Shown in pieces: positions 11,409-47,968 of a stretch of DNA of 64,000 nt (its first letter is position 1; each line of letters begins with the position of its first letter). Source of the DNA: Myoxocephalus aenaeus (Eukaryota; Chordata; Actinopteri; Perciformes; Cottidae); NCBI GenBank assembly GCA_038501785.1, contig JBAMJR010000524.1, forward strand, positions 1 through 64,000. Reading direction: 5' to 3'. A model generated the notes under the pieces. The model was given only the letters and a program-made list of their open reading frames with translations, did not search any database and was not told the DNA's origin. A program made the translations under genes and the position numbers.

Positions 11409-12290
11409 CAATAATGTACTGTTCAAGGGAGTTGTTAGGCCCGACGCGCAGCGGAGGGCCGGCAAACCCTTGAACAGTACATTATTGCTTTTATTATTAT
11501 TGAGTACCTTATTGCTTTTATAATACGAGTACCTGCGACTTTATAAATAGTAATAGTAAGCTGCCTTTCAGCACAAAATAGTTGTAGCCGGCAAAACGTT
11601 GTGTATCGCATTTCAGCGGCAGAGAAAATAGTCCCGGGACGCACGGGACGCACATACGGGACTATAAAACGGACGGCCTGGTCAGTAAATCTGTGATTTA
11701 CTGACCAGCCCGGTTGAAAGCAGGGTGGAGGATGACGCTCAGCCACCGATGTAAAGAAGTGCTCTCGCTGCTTCTGTCCGTCTTTTCTCCGTCATGTTTC
11801 TCCTCCATGATGTTTAGAGAACTCGCCTCGCGTCGGGAAATTACCGACGTAATTATGTCTCACTGGAAATTATCAGGATGTTGTGATCAAACCCTTTTCA
11901 TTCCTCATCTTTAGGTCAGGGAGGAAGTGACGTGTGTGTTGTGGTTCGTTATGCTAGGGTGGGGGATGCTACGTGAGCTTGTTAGCTGTTCCGTTTGAGC
12001 TAACTTACTGTTAGCGAAGAGCCCCGTTGCAATACTGTGAACACTCAAGCAATAAACCTGCAAGTTAAGGAAACCAACGTCTGAGTCGTTACTGCGGACG
12101 TGACAATATCAAAGTTTACACGAAACATGTTTGGTAACTGTCAAGCTTGAAATGACAACTACGGTCGCGCAATTTAAATCTAGCTGTTATTTTAAGTGCG
12201 CACTGATATGGAACGCTCTAAATGTAAACAGGCTGTACAGTACTTTATGGCTGAATAAAATACACCCCGTGACTCACTCAACCAATCAGA
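11409..12290. mobile_element. Unclassified insertion inside the L1-like endonuclease
   Basis: The segment separates two halves of one endonuclease domain. It begins with a hairpin of perfect 20-bp arms (11410-11429 with 11467-11486) and is GC-richer than its surroundings. Part of it (about 11880-12110) resembles a solo-LTR tail, with AATAAA and a terminal GTGACA, but I could not find matching target duplications, so class and exact ends are unknown. Confidence 0.45.
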
Positions 12291-12561
12291 ATGCTTGATT
12301 TGATCTACCCGTATTATAAATTTCAATAATGGTTACAGGAACGTCTGAGGACCACCAACAGACCACAGCTCTTAGAGTTAAAGGAGGAGCTGTGTAAAAG
12401 TGCTTATTTGTAAGCCTGTGGCCATCCCTGCTGATAAGGTGTGATTCCTGAATAAGTGCCACTTTAATATCATGCCTCTTAAATTGGTATAAACATGCAG
12501 ATCGTTTAATCGGACTATTAAGGCCATTAATGTTCCAGCTCGCTATATTAATTGTAGTCAT
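12286..12561 (-). pseudogene. L1-like endonuclease, N-terminal part
   Basis: The frame opens with MTTINIASWNINGLNSPIKR and contains VALIQESHL, the N-terminal catalytic WNxNG and QE motifs of L1 endonucleases. It is separated from the rest of the domain by the insertion at about 11409-12290. Confidence 0.8.
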
Positions 12562-12698
12562 ATGGACAGGTTATGAAAATAATATTACATATCCCAAAGT
12601 AAGAGATGAAATGTATAGTAGATGTATCGCACCCCTGTGCCCAGTCGCTATTCCCCAGATTCCCCAAAACAATCAAATTAATTAACAAAAAAGCATAT

Positions 12699-13107
12699 CT
12701 ATAATATCCCCAAATCCCGAAAGACCGAGTTGCGTTCTGGACCGACGCGATGTGCTCTCATCACCTCGAATTTCACATCGGCAAGAGTTGGGAACCATTT
12801 GGGAAGTGATTCAGAGATAAATCCGACGGGATCGCTTCTTTCGATTTTCTCCGGCAGGTTTCTTAGCCGTATGTTGTGACTGGTCCTCGTGTTGGGCCAG
12901 AGTAGCTTCCATGCTGCTGTGTTTGTCCCGTATAGTGTCTTCAGCCAGACTCTCCCGTTTTGAGAGGTCATTGTGGTCTTTTTTGAGTGACAAGATAGCC
13001 TGGGAGTTAGCCGAGACTTCTTTGTAGATCTTGTCCAGGCGGTTTTCAAATTTCAGAAACTGCTCCTCAATAAAAGTACGTTGCTGTCGTAGTGCGGAGT
13101 CAATCAT
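12699..13107 (-). pseudogene. L1-like ORF1 remnant
   Basis: A charged coiled-coil segment (QQRTFIEEQFLKFENRLDKI) is followed, after a frameshift near 12850, by NIRLRNLPEKIERSD and VMRAHRVGP. These resemble the RRM and C-terminal parts of L1 ORF1 RNA-binding proteins. The shift breaks it into two overlapping frames. Confidence 0.65.
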
Positions 13108-13370
13108 GGCGGCTAACTCGTTGCCATTGTTAGCGTCCTTAGTTGGTTCTTAGGCCATCAGCCATTCCAGCATAAGCCCGACACTTAGATATTTAAGGCA
13201 GAGTTCATGCAGGTAAAGTGTGAGTTATTGATCAATTATGGTAGAGATAGTGGAAGCGAGCGAGAGCAAAAGTCTTAAGCAGCCATCTTCTTTGTTGTGT
13301 CACCTGACTTCACCATGAAATAATAAAGTCCTGATATCAGAATAACGATGATGAAAACGCTCCTGATGTC

Positions 13371-13497
13371 TGAATATTGTATATATATATCTCTTCATAG
13401 ATGATAGTTATTGATCAGATATTAGTGATCTGAATATTGTATATATCTCTTCATAGATGATAGTTATTGATCAGATATTAATGATCTGAATATTGTA
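13371..13497. repeat. Two-copy tandem duplication of about 60 bp
   Basis: A unit containing CTCTTCATAGATGATAGTTA and TTGATCAGATATTA is repeated twice with few changes. From 13500 to 14870 I see no gene. Confidence 0.8.
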
Positions 13498-14879
13498 TTT
13501 TGCTCCTTTTAATAACTTCTGCTTGTTGATCCAATCCATCCGATCAGAACTGGCACCAATATAGATTTATTAAGCACAACATTAAACAGTTTTCCGAGAT
13601 GATAGTTATGATGCATATCCTTGTTGAGGTTGTGCTGCATACTAATAAAGTATAATGATGAAGTATTATAATGTGAGAGCTGCATATTGTCCTTTAGTCG
13701 GGTTCAGGACGTTTAAATCTTCTTCAACACATTCTGACATTAAAGTCAAATATTCAAACAGATTTATTATTTATTGTTTTCCACTGTGGTGAGAATAGTT
13801 TGACTTTATTAAGAAATAAACATTACATTTCCTTGTATGTTACTAATTGAATCATTTCAATGATTTCAAACTTGTTTCTTCAATAAAACTTCATTTATAA
13901 CTGTAACAGCAGCAGCAGCTTTCTGTCCAGTTCTTTATTAAGGTACTGAATTTACTCCATAAACAATATATCACATGCATATTATATATTTCATATATTG
14001 TATTGTTTCTCTTCTTCCAGTTATTGATTTCAATCATTAATGAACGCTAGTCGTAAACATGTTGAAAAGCAATTATTACTTTATTATCCTGCTGGCAGCT
14101 GCAGAACTTCATGATGATCACGATCAATAATAATTATGAGTCAACAGCTCAACTCATTTGAAGATGATTATGTTTCATTCTACATATCTTATAATACAAA
14201 AGACACATATTCACACAACGTTGTTTCATTCTAAATCCTCCAAAAGGTTGGAACGGTTTCCCCACAGGCTGAACCACGAGTGAAAGGTTTGAGCGCGTCG
14301 CCACCTGGTGGAAAAACTGGAGAACAACAACCTCCCGACAGGAGAAATGACTCCGGGTCGAGTTTAAGACCAAAACCAGAGTGAAAGGTTTCATATGAAA
14401 CTCTTCAATAGTTGGAATGAAGAAAGGCACAGTCAGTGATTCTAACAGAAAAGACAACTTGTCTTTTCTAAATGTTTTCATGGTCGTTACTCTGTGGAAA
14501 CACAACCTTCCTGTTCTTTGCTCCTGATTCATTAACGCAGCGACCAGAGGAAACAAACCATCGTATAGAGACCTTCAAGCACACTCCTGACTCCAGGGAA
14601 GAAGAAGAGGATTACAAAGTTAGGAGTGATATTATAATGCAGATGGAGGTGGTATCCATGAGCTGATGCATCAATGCAGCAGAATGCATGAAACTAATGT
14701 CTGGGAGGTGGATCCTCCACAAGGTCCAAGTCCTGGTTCTTCCTGGAGGACTTCACACCGTGCAGCTGCTCCTCTCTCACCTATTGGTCGTCCTCAGGCA
14801 GCTTTTCTTCCACATTCACTTCATCTGATGGAGAGAAGAAGAGAAAGAGAAAGAAAGAGAATCCTGAATTCTTGACTCT

Positions 14880-15501
14880 CCTCCTGACGTGATCTTAACA
14901 GCTCAACACAAATGTTCTCTGTCCATGAGGACGCGCTCCTCGTGAGACCAGACTGGACCGGACCATAGTTTGATGAACGGGGACATTGTGTACAGTACTC
15001 ACATGCTGAGGGTTTGGCAGCTCTGATGACGTTGTGGTAGCCGGTCCTGTAGAGATGAACACAGCACCAAGAGGGATGGAACAAGTTTAAAATAACAGAA
15101 GTAATGCTTTGCATCGGGTCCTCACCGCAAACACAACAGCTGACTGCAGTCAGGTTCTGTGTCATCAGTCCAGATCCAAAACACAAGGAACCACAACAAA
15201 CTACCCATTTCACTCTACTGTGAAGTCCCATGCTAAGCTAGGCTAACCATGGGCAGCGGTACAGTTCCTGCCCAACGCTGCAGAAACCCAGGGCTGGATC
15301 ACCAGTAGAAATAGCTTGAATCCCAGTACAGGAGCCTCTGTTCATTGGCTGTGAGGGTTCTGATGTGTGTTGCTGCAATAGCAACTGGTGCTGGTGGGTT
15401 AGGGAAATAAAGGGACCCCCAAGGGAGAAACCCATTGACCTCTATGGGTTTAGTTCAATACTGCTGGAACCAGCATGGACCCACTCCAACATTCTACTGA
15501 C
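14880..15501 (-). other. Presumed 3' end region of the NLR gene, no clear coding exon
   Basis: Downstream of the last recognised LRR exon there is no B30.2/SPRY coding sequence, which many fish NLRs of this class carry. Small splice-bounded candidates exist on the minus strand (for example 15046-15003, preceded by CTCTACAG and followed by GTGAGT). They are too short to support. The donor of the last LRR exon, if read through, stops after 18 codons. Confidence 0.3.
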
Positions 15502-40087
<24,586 letters not shown>

Positions 40088-40165
40088 CTTCTGATCTGAA
40101 GTCAGTCTGAGAGATAAACAGGAACACTGTGAGCTCACGACAAGAATCAAGAGGAGAGAACAGGA

Positions 40166-40167
<2 letters not shown>

Positions 40168-40203
<36 letters not shown>
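40168..40203. repeat. (CA)n microsatellite
   Basis: A pure CA run at the junction where the duplicated NLR leader lost its splice donor. Confidence 0.9.
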
Positions 40204-40204
<1 letters not shown>

Positions 40205-40235
40205 AGCTTCTCTTCTTCTGCTCTCGACTCTAAAT

Positions 40236-41138
<903 letters not shown>

Positions 41139-42062
41139 GTCTGAACTTTATGACTGAACACTTCAGGCTTCTCTTCCTGTTCTCATGAACCTGGATCACA
41201 TGGTCTCTGTGGCTCCGCCCCTTTTCATTTACAGGAAATCAGCTGAGTTCATAGAATTGTGTGAACTTGTGATACAACACTGTGCTGTTTCATATCGCTA
41301 ATGTTTTATATTAAAGACTACGGACTTTCATCTCTATCATCATGACGATGTTCTCCCCTGTGCAGACCTCATTCATCCAGATTAAACATGACTTATTCTC
41401 ATGGTGTTACTATAATAACACATTGAATAACTACACAGGAGTCAGTGTGTCTTTTGAAACACTAGATGGAGCTGCTTGCTGCAGCAGGCTCCTGCACATC
41501 CACTGAGCTAGAAAACACTGAAGAACAGAGAGCGTATTATCAATTTAACACTCAGATTAGTAAATATATCACTAATAATCATCATTAACTGCGTTTCATT
41601 TTGTCACATCAACGGTAATGCACGTAGCTCACCACGTATGTGGTTTTGGTAAATTATGCAAGATGAAAAGGCAGCCGGTGTTAGAATATACTGTAGACAT
41701 ATTACTATATTGCAATCTGGATGAATGCAGCAAACTGATCTGTTTATAGTCTCAGAGGAACATCTGCCTCACGCAGAAATAATGAACCAGTTCATTCAAA
41801 ACCAGTTCATCCCACACAGCGGACCATCAGGGACACGCTGTGTTGTCAGTGACGCCAAACGTCAGATATTATAGTGTCGTTTTGAACGGCACAACCCGGC
41901 ATAGTTTATTGCTCTTAAACTGCCATTCATGCCAAGTATGTTCTAAAACCGCAGCGAAACATAACTGTGTCACTGGATTCAATTTAGTTTACTAACAATC
42001 CCGTGAATCTGCTGTATGAAGGCATAGTGAGTCATGATGCTCACGGTACCCACCCATCTAAA

Positions 42063-42235
42063 TCTGAAAAACAGATTTGAACCCGAAAAAAATATATTTG
42101 AAACTGTAAAAAAAAAAAGAGTGAAAGTTGAAAATATCAAATCTGTTACTGAAAACTGAAAAACAATATATTATTTTTCAAAGTTTAACAATAAAACTTG
42201 ATTTTTCAGATCTGTTTTTCAAATGAACAAAAGAT
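42063..42235. repeat. Dispersed AT-rich repeat, copy 2
   Basis: Matches 573-785 in order and orientation: GAAACTGTAAAAAAAAAA, GAGTGAAAGTT, then TTTAACAATAAAACTTGATT. The class is unknown. Confidence 0.55.
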
Positions 42236-42286
42236 ATGACCTGGATTTAGCTCCATAGAGGCATGTTGCCACGGCTCAAAAAAGGT

Positions 42287-42288
42287 TG

Positions 42289-42354
<66 letters not shown>

Positions 42355-42373
42355 ATATATACTTCTATATAGA

Positions 42374-42432
<59 letters not shown>

Positions 42433-42460
42433 ATATATACTTATATATAGACAAACACAA

Positions 42461-42507
<47 letters not shown>

Positions 42508-42525
42508 TATATACTTCTATATAGA

Positions 42526-42570
<45 letters not shown>

Positions 42571-42589
42571 ATATATACTTCTATATAGA

Positions 42590-42627
<38 letters not shown>

Positions 42628-42648
42628 TATATACTTCTATATAGACAA

Positions 42649-42679
<31 letters not shown>

Positions 42680-42706
42680 TATATACTTATATATAGACAA
42701 ACACAA

Positions 42707-42756
<50 letters not shown>

Positions 42757-42827
42757 ATATATACTTCTATATAGACAAACACACACACACACACACACAT
42801 GTATATATACTTCTATATAGACAAACA

Positions 42828-42872
<45 letters not shown>

Positions 42873-42931
42873 ATATATACTTCTATATAGACAAACACAC
42901 ACACACACACGTATATATACTTCTATATAGA

Positions 42932-43002
<71 letters not shown>
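42287..43002. repeat. Compound satellite: (AC)n blocks with a 26-bp spacer
   Basis: Blocks of 8 to 33 AC dinucleotides alternate with a conserved spacer (GTATATATACTTCTATATAG plus ACAAAC) about ten times. Two spacers share a variant (ACTTATATATAG followed by ACACAACC), which shows that multi-block units were copied. Confidence 0.95.
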
Positions 43003-43008
<6 letters not shown>

Positions 43009-43172
43009 CCTGCTTCAGCCTCCAGCTTCTCTTCTTCTGCTCTCGACTCTAAATGGAGTCTGAACTTTATGACGCAACACTTCAGGTTCTCTTCCTGTTC
43101 TCATGAACCAGGATCACGTGGTCTCTGTGGCTCCGCCCCTTTTCATTTACAGGAAATCAGCTGAGTTCATAG

Positions 43173-43175
<3 letters not shown>
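43009..43175 (-). other. Candidate non-coding first exon and promoter of the NLR gene
   Basis: On the minus strand the sequence GAAGCTGGAGGCTGAAGCAG is followed by G and a good donor GTGAGT at 43008-43003. Upstream lie a GC box (AAGGGGCGGAGCC) and AT-rich sequence. A degraded duplicate of the same stretch lies at 40204-40238 plus 41136-41270, closer to the coding exons, where the donor has been lost to a (CA)n run. This is inferred from splice-site quality only. Confidence 0.35.

Positions 43176-43238
<63 letters not shown>
43175..43238. repeat. (GT)n microsatellite
   Basis: A pure GT run of about 60 bp directly upstream of the candidate NLR promoter. Confidence 0.95.
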
Positions 43239-43242
<4 letters not shown>

Positions 43243-43345
43243 AATATGAAGTGTTCATGAGTCTCTCGGCTTCAACAGGTTGAATTAAAATGAGTTTTGG
43301 TCAAAATGTTGCTGCTTTATCTTCATGTTTAAATCATGAACATGA

Positions 43346-44165
43346 ATCTAGACCAGGGGTCACCAACCTTTTTGAAGCCGAGAGCTACTTCAAGGGTACA
43401 AAATAATACGAAGGGCTACTTGTTTGATACAAACTTCCTGAACAACAAAGTTGCACAGATCACTATCTATTTAACCCCTATCTAACTCTATCTAACTCTA
43501 TCTAACCCCCTTCAGAAATGGTCGGAGTTAGGGCTGGGCGGTATGGCCAAAAATTAATATCACAGTATTTTGTAAGATTCTGGCGTATTTTTTTTCTTCA
43601 GTAAACGCATTCATTCATTGATGCTGAAAAGGACCGCAGGCCAACTGAACAGCTGTTTTTACGTTGGTACATAGAGGGTGTTAGGAAGCTAAACCTGGAG
43701 GGACTTAGGACCCAGGGGAATGTAGGTGAAAAAAAACAGGAAGGGTCTGTCTCTTCCTGCGACGGAGTTTCTTCTTGGTGTGATAGTGGGTGAGCTGTAC
43801 CCAGCATGCTCTGTGGTGTAATTTTATAAATGTACAATTATTAGTGTTACAAATTGTTAATAAGTCACAAACTGTTGTGTCTTGGTGTTTTACCTGTTAA
43901 AATGTGTTAGTTGTGGGTTATTAATTGTTGTTATAAAGTTTTAACCGCGACTAAAGTTAGAATCATGATACAAGTTAGAAGCATGACACGTAAGCAGCTC
44001 CGACCGCTGCGCACACGCCAGTGAATTATTATTTTTTTCATTCTTTTTCTTGTGAAAGCTCATAAGCGTGTTCTATTTTTAGAACATGCTTCGCGGGCGA
44101 CTAGCGTGGTCTCTGGGGGCGACCAGGTGCCCGCGGGCACCGTGTTGGCCACCCCTGTTCTAGAA
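43346..44165. mobile_element. Non-autonomous hAT element
   Basis: The element 43354-44157 begins CAGGGGTCACCAACC and ends GTGTTGGCCACCCCTG, terminal repeats of the common CAGGGGT hAT type. Flanks ATCTAGAC and TTCTAGAA share the 6 central bases of an 8-bp duplication. Inside, GGGCTGGGCGGTATGGCC at about 43531 looks like the end of another repeat nested in it. No transposase frame is seen. Confidence 0.7.
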
Positions 44166-44229
44166 GCTTTCTGTTGAAGAACTAGAACAAGTTGAACATC
44201 AGCTGCTTAGAGGTTTTGTAAACAGACCA

Positions 44230-44520
44230 TAATTCAAAACGTTGTCACGCTGTGATGGTTAACATCAAACTGTGTCAGTAACCGGGTCCTGGAAAAGGCG
44301 CCGCCTGCCGACTCCATAGTTCTCCTGGAGACCTCAGCTCTTGTTCGGGGGAGAGGGAAGTCTGGGTCATCTGCTGCCATGGCAACCCGACCAGGAAGTG
44401 AAGGACTGTGGAAGAGTGACGTGGAGACGCTGTATACTGCTCTGGTAGTGCACAAGCTGTCAATCACAAGGTAGCCCCGCCCTAAAGCCCACTCTGCTTT
44501 ATGGGACATTTTACTCTAAA
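44230..44520. repeat. Interspersed repeat fragment
   Basis: Contains GTCAATCACAAGGTAGCCCC and a GAGTGACGTGGAGAC box that recur at 58766-58803. It is a moderately repeated fragment with no gene. From 44530 to 45460 I see nothing further. Confidence 0.4.
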
Positions 44521-45465
44521 TGGATCATAATTTACTCAAACTAGTGATGGACAACATAAACATGTTTACAAAGCTCTAAAACCTGCTAACAAACAGCCTC
44601 AGAGGAAACAGAGGAAGAGTTACATCACAATGTTGGTTAGAAAAATATATCATTTATATTTCATTTTGAAATGTTCAGCCCTAAAGTTAATCTGGTTTAT
44701 TGAGCTAAAGACAAACTTAACTAGCAGCTAACGAACCAAGATCTCTCTGAGTTTAGTTTGTTACATTAGCTAACTGATATAATGTATATTAATTAAGTTT
44801 TCAATTACGTTTTCTATATTTTTTTTAATTTAAATTTGTATTATTTTTATTATTATGTTTTATTATTATTCTCTTTTTTGTAATTGTATTTGTATGTTTT
44901 ATTATTATTTTACTTGATAGGGACAGAGCATGTTAATGGACATGAGTATAAAATACATATATAATACATTGTACCACTAGTATTGTAGTAGGCTGTATGT
45001 AGTTTATAGTAATGTACAGGATTTTAAACCGTAAGTTAAAGAGCCGTAAAGACAGTTATATTCAACACAATGTCCAACAGTCAGTTTCCTGTATTACTAC
45101 ATTATTATTCTGAGACATTTATCCCTCGTCGCATTAATAATGACACTTTGAGAAATGGAGAAACAACCTGACTTTAATTGCAGGAGAAAAGTGCAAAACT
45201 GTCCACAAGTTATGCGACAGCGCCCTCTAGCGGCGGAACCAGTCACTGCAGCCCATGCACCCAAGAACACTTCAAGGTTTATATCTCTGTTGCCAAAGAT
45301 ACACTGTTCATTAAATATTAAATTAATACAAATTACACTGCTATTAAATTAAGTCCTACTTTTTTTTTTAAATAATCATGATTTTGATCAGGAAATACAA
45401 CAAAGAGTATAAAAGGGTTTCATTTAAAAAAACACAATAAAAAGAACTCGTGACAGAATAAACTG

Positions 45466-45554
<89 letters not shown>

Positions 45555-45579
45555 CATATACATATATACATACATATAC

Positions 45580-45618
<39 letters not shown>

Positions 45619-45642
45619 TACATATATATATATGTATATATA
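45466..45642. repeat. (TA)n tract with TACA/TATG variants
   Basis: About 175 bp of alternating TA with some CATA steps, upstream of the asph first exon. Confidence 0.95.
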
Positions 45643-45679
45643 TATTTGTATTATTATTTTATTGTATTATTAACGTCTG

Positions 45680-46000
45680 CTCTCCGCCCAGATGTTTAAA
45701 ACTCCTCTTCCCTGCTGCCACGTTTTTTTACGCCGGGGAAGCTGTACCGCGACCTGATTGGTTCACAGCCCTCAGAGCCGCCCTTTGTCCCGCCCACGAG
45801 CTTCCCCTCTTGCTCTGATTGGTCGGACCGGACTTCGCTGGTAACCAAGCGAGGACGTGATTTCTTCGAGTGTGTAGCTTTCATCAATGAGAGCAGAAAA
45901 GACGTAAAGCGTCACTTTTCTTCACGTTTTTGTCGTAACTACCGACAAGTTCGCTTGTTAGTTCGGAGCGGAACATTTGCACCGGGGACTTCCTGAAGCA
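45680..46000 (+). promoter_or_regulatory. Putative GC-rich promoter and 5' UTR of asph
   Basis: Composition changes from AT-rich to GC-rich at about 45690. CCAAT-type boxes (GATTGG at 45757 and 45817) and CpGs cluster here just upstream of the ATG. No TATA box is evident. This is inferred from composition. Confidence 0.4.
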
Positions 46001-46040
46001 ATGGCCCCGAGAAAGACCCCCAAAGGCCCCCCCAAAAGAG
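46001..46040 (+). CDS. asph exon 1 (first promoter)
   Basis: ATG at 46001 opens MAPRKTPKGPPKR; the donor is G-GTCAGT at 46041 (phase 1). It lies at the start of a GC-rich, CpG-rich stretch (about 45960-46450), as expected for a housekeeping-type promoter. A basic, proline-rich cytosolic N-terminus fits the family. Confidence 0.75.
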
Positions 46041-46958
46041 GTCAGTACCCGCTCCTGGCTCGAGCCCGGGACGCGCCTTCTGCCCGTGCGCGCGGCGCAT
46101 CTTAATTTAAAGTGCTTTCCCACACCGTGGAACGTGTCCACCGGGCAGGTAGAGCCCAACCCGGTTGGAAGGAGCCCGTCGGTGTGTTCCTCCGTTCGGC
46201 TGACGTGCCGACCCTGTTCTGCAACTGCAGCCGCAGCTTCCTCCTCCTCCCCCGGCTCCAGACGCGGTCGCACCCGGCAGGGGAACCGCGCATCGTGACC
46301 CCCGTAGACACAGTTCGGGTGTTGAACCTATGCCGAAGCGAGGAGTGGGGGGGTATGCACGTGCACGCGCGTGTCCCCGTGCGTGTTGCATCAGCTGTTT
46401 GCTCTCCCACTGATCAACAGTGTATTGAACCGGCTGCACGGAGTCTGGTCTCCCGTCCTCGCGATGCAAGAAAACACCGCTACTTTAGTTGAGTTTGTAT
46501 TTTATTGTTCCTCAAGATGTCAACGTCCAAAGAAAGCAAAAGACTTGAACTATCCAACTTGACTGAGCGGGTTTTAGATACAAGATGCTCTGCGTGACTG
46601 ATGCTGTCCAGCAGTAGCATGCAGTGGCCCTGCGACTGACGCTAAGCTAAGCTAGCTTCATCATCTTAATGCAGCTTCATCATGTGTGTCGTGGTGCGTT
46701 CAGGGACCTTCTCATACGTGCAGCTGTTCCCGTGATGCTCCCAGATGTGTTGCGACGTCTGCACAGTAAACCAGTACAAGTTGAGTTATTTATTCAGAAA
46801 TAAATAAAACATTGTTGTTGTGTAGAGAAAGAGAATTATTTGATTAATTACAATTAAGTAACTTTTTATTTGACTGTACCCTCATAATAATAATAATAAT
46901 AATAATAAAGACTTCTTGTCTGTTATTCTCAATATCAGACCGAAGAACATTCTGTAAA

Positions 46959-47033
<75 letters not shown>

Positions 47034-47870
47034 CTCTCTACTAAGGTATTTACATGTTATGCTACTTCATACTTTTACTCCACTACAATAGGGAAATATT
47101 GTACTTTTCTTTTTTTATTTGACAGTTTTAGTCACTTTTACAAAGTCAGATTATTAAAACAAAATATTAATCTATATAATGATGATGCATTATTACAGGT
47201 GAAGCACCCAGCAGTTAATAAATACATTTAAATAATATTTACCAGCTGCAGTATTATAGCGATGAACACATTAATGCCTCAATAACACTTTTACTGATTT
47301 TATTTATTTTATTATAATTATATTACTATTTTATTATTATTTCATTATCATTTTATTATTTATAATATTATAATTATATATATATTTCATATTTGTTTTT
47401 GTATTTATTCATACTCACCAAGCAAACACACTTGGCAATAAATCGTTTTTTTATTTTATTAAAAGTTAGTTAAGTGATACGGAGAAATTCAAATACCACA
47501 ATATTTTTCCTCTAAACACTTTTTGTCACAGAATATTTACACAATGAGAGTTTTGATAAATAATGATCAGTGTGATGAATATAAAGACAAGTAAGTAAAT
47601 AAATAAAATAAAGTGCATCACTTTAAAACCGTATCACAATATCAATATATTATATATTTTATATATATATATTTTTTCATTCATCCTTTATTGTCATTAG
47701 TGTTTAATCTACTCTTTCAAACAGGTGTGTGCGTGCGCGTGTGCGTGTGCGCGTGCACGTGTGTGTGTGCGCGTGCACGTGTGTGTGTGCACGTGTGTGT
47801 GTGTGCGCGCGTGCGCGCACACACACAAGTGTCAAGGTTATTTGGTGGGCTATTCTGTCCTCTCTGGCAT

Positions 47871-47968
<98 letters not shown>

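Larger units (their letters stand above)
9745..13290 (-). mobile_element. L1-like LINE remnant, interrupted and 3' truncated
   Basis: On the minus strand the order is ORF1-like coiled coil and RNA-binding region (13107-12699), endonuclease N-terminus (12561-12286), endonuclease C-terminus (11400-10783), linker and RT N-terminal half (10699-9763). The RT stops before its catalytic YADD block, so the 3' end is missing. A foreign segment of about 0.9 kb (about 11409-12290) splits the endonuclease. Several frameshifts and stops are present. Confidence 0.8.

Noticed and set aside
11880..12110. Solo LTR of a retrotransposon
   Set aside because: AATAAA and a terminal GTGACA are suggestive, but no TG start with a matching 4-6 bp duplication was found.
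14821..15435. C-terminal NLR exons or a B30.2 domain downstream of LRR exon 6
   Set aside because: Open segments show no SPRY motifs; the splice-bounded pieces are 31-44 bp and cannot be supported.
42247..43004. Overlapping Cys/Val and Thr/His ORFs
   Set aside because: These are (AC)n/(GT)n translations. The same applies to ORFs over 8449-8875, 47717-48031, 57648-58011 and 58856-59075.
46102..46492. ORFs of 100-126 codons just after asph exon 1
   Set aside because: They are overlapping frames in GC-rich promoter/intron sequence on both strands, with no domain and no splice support.
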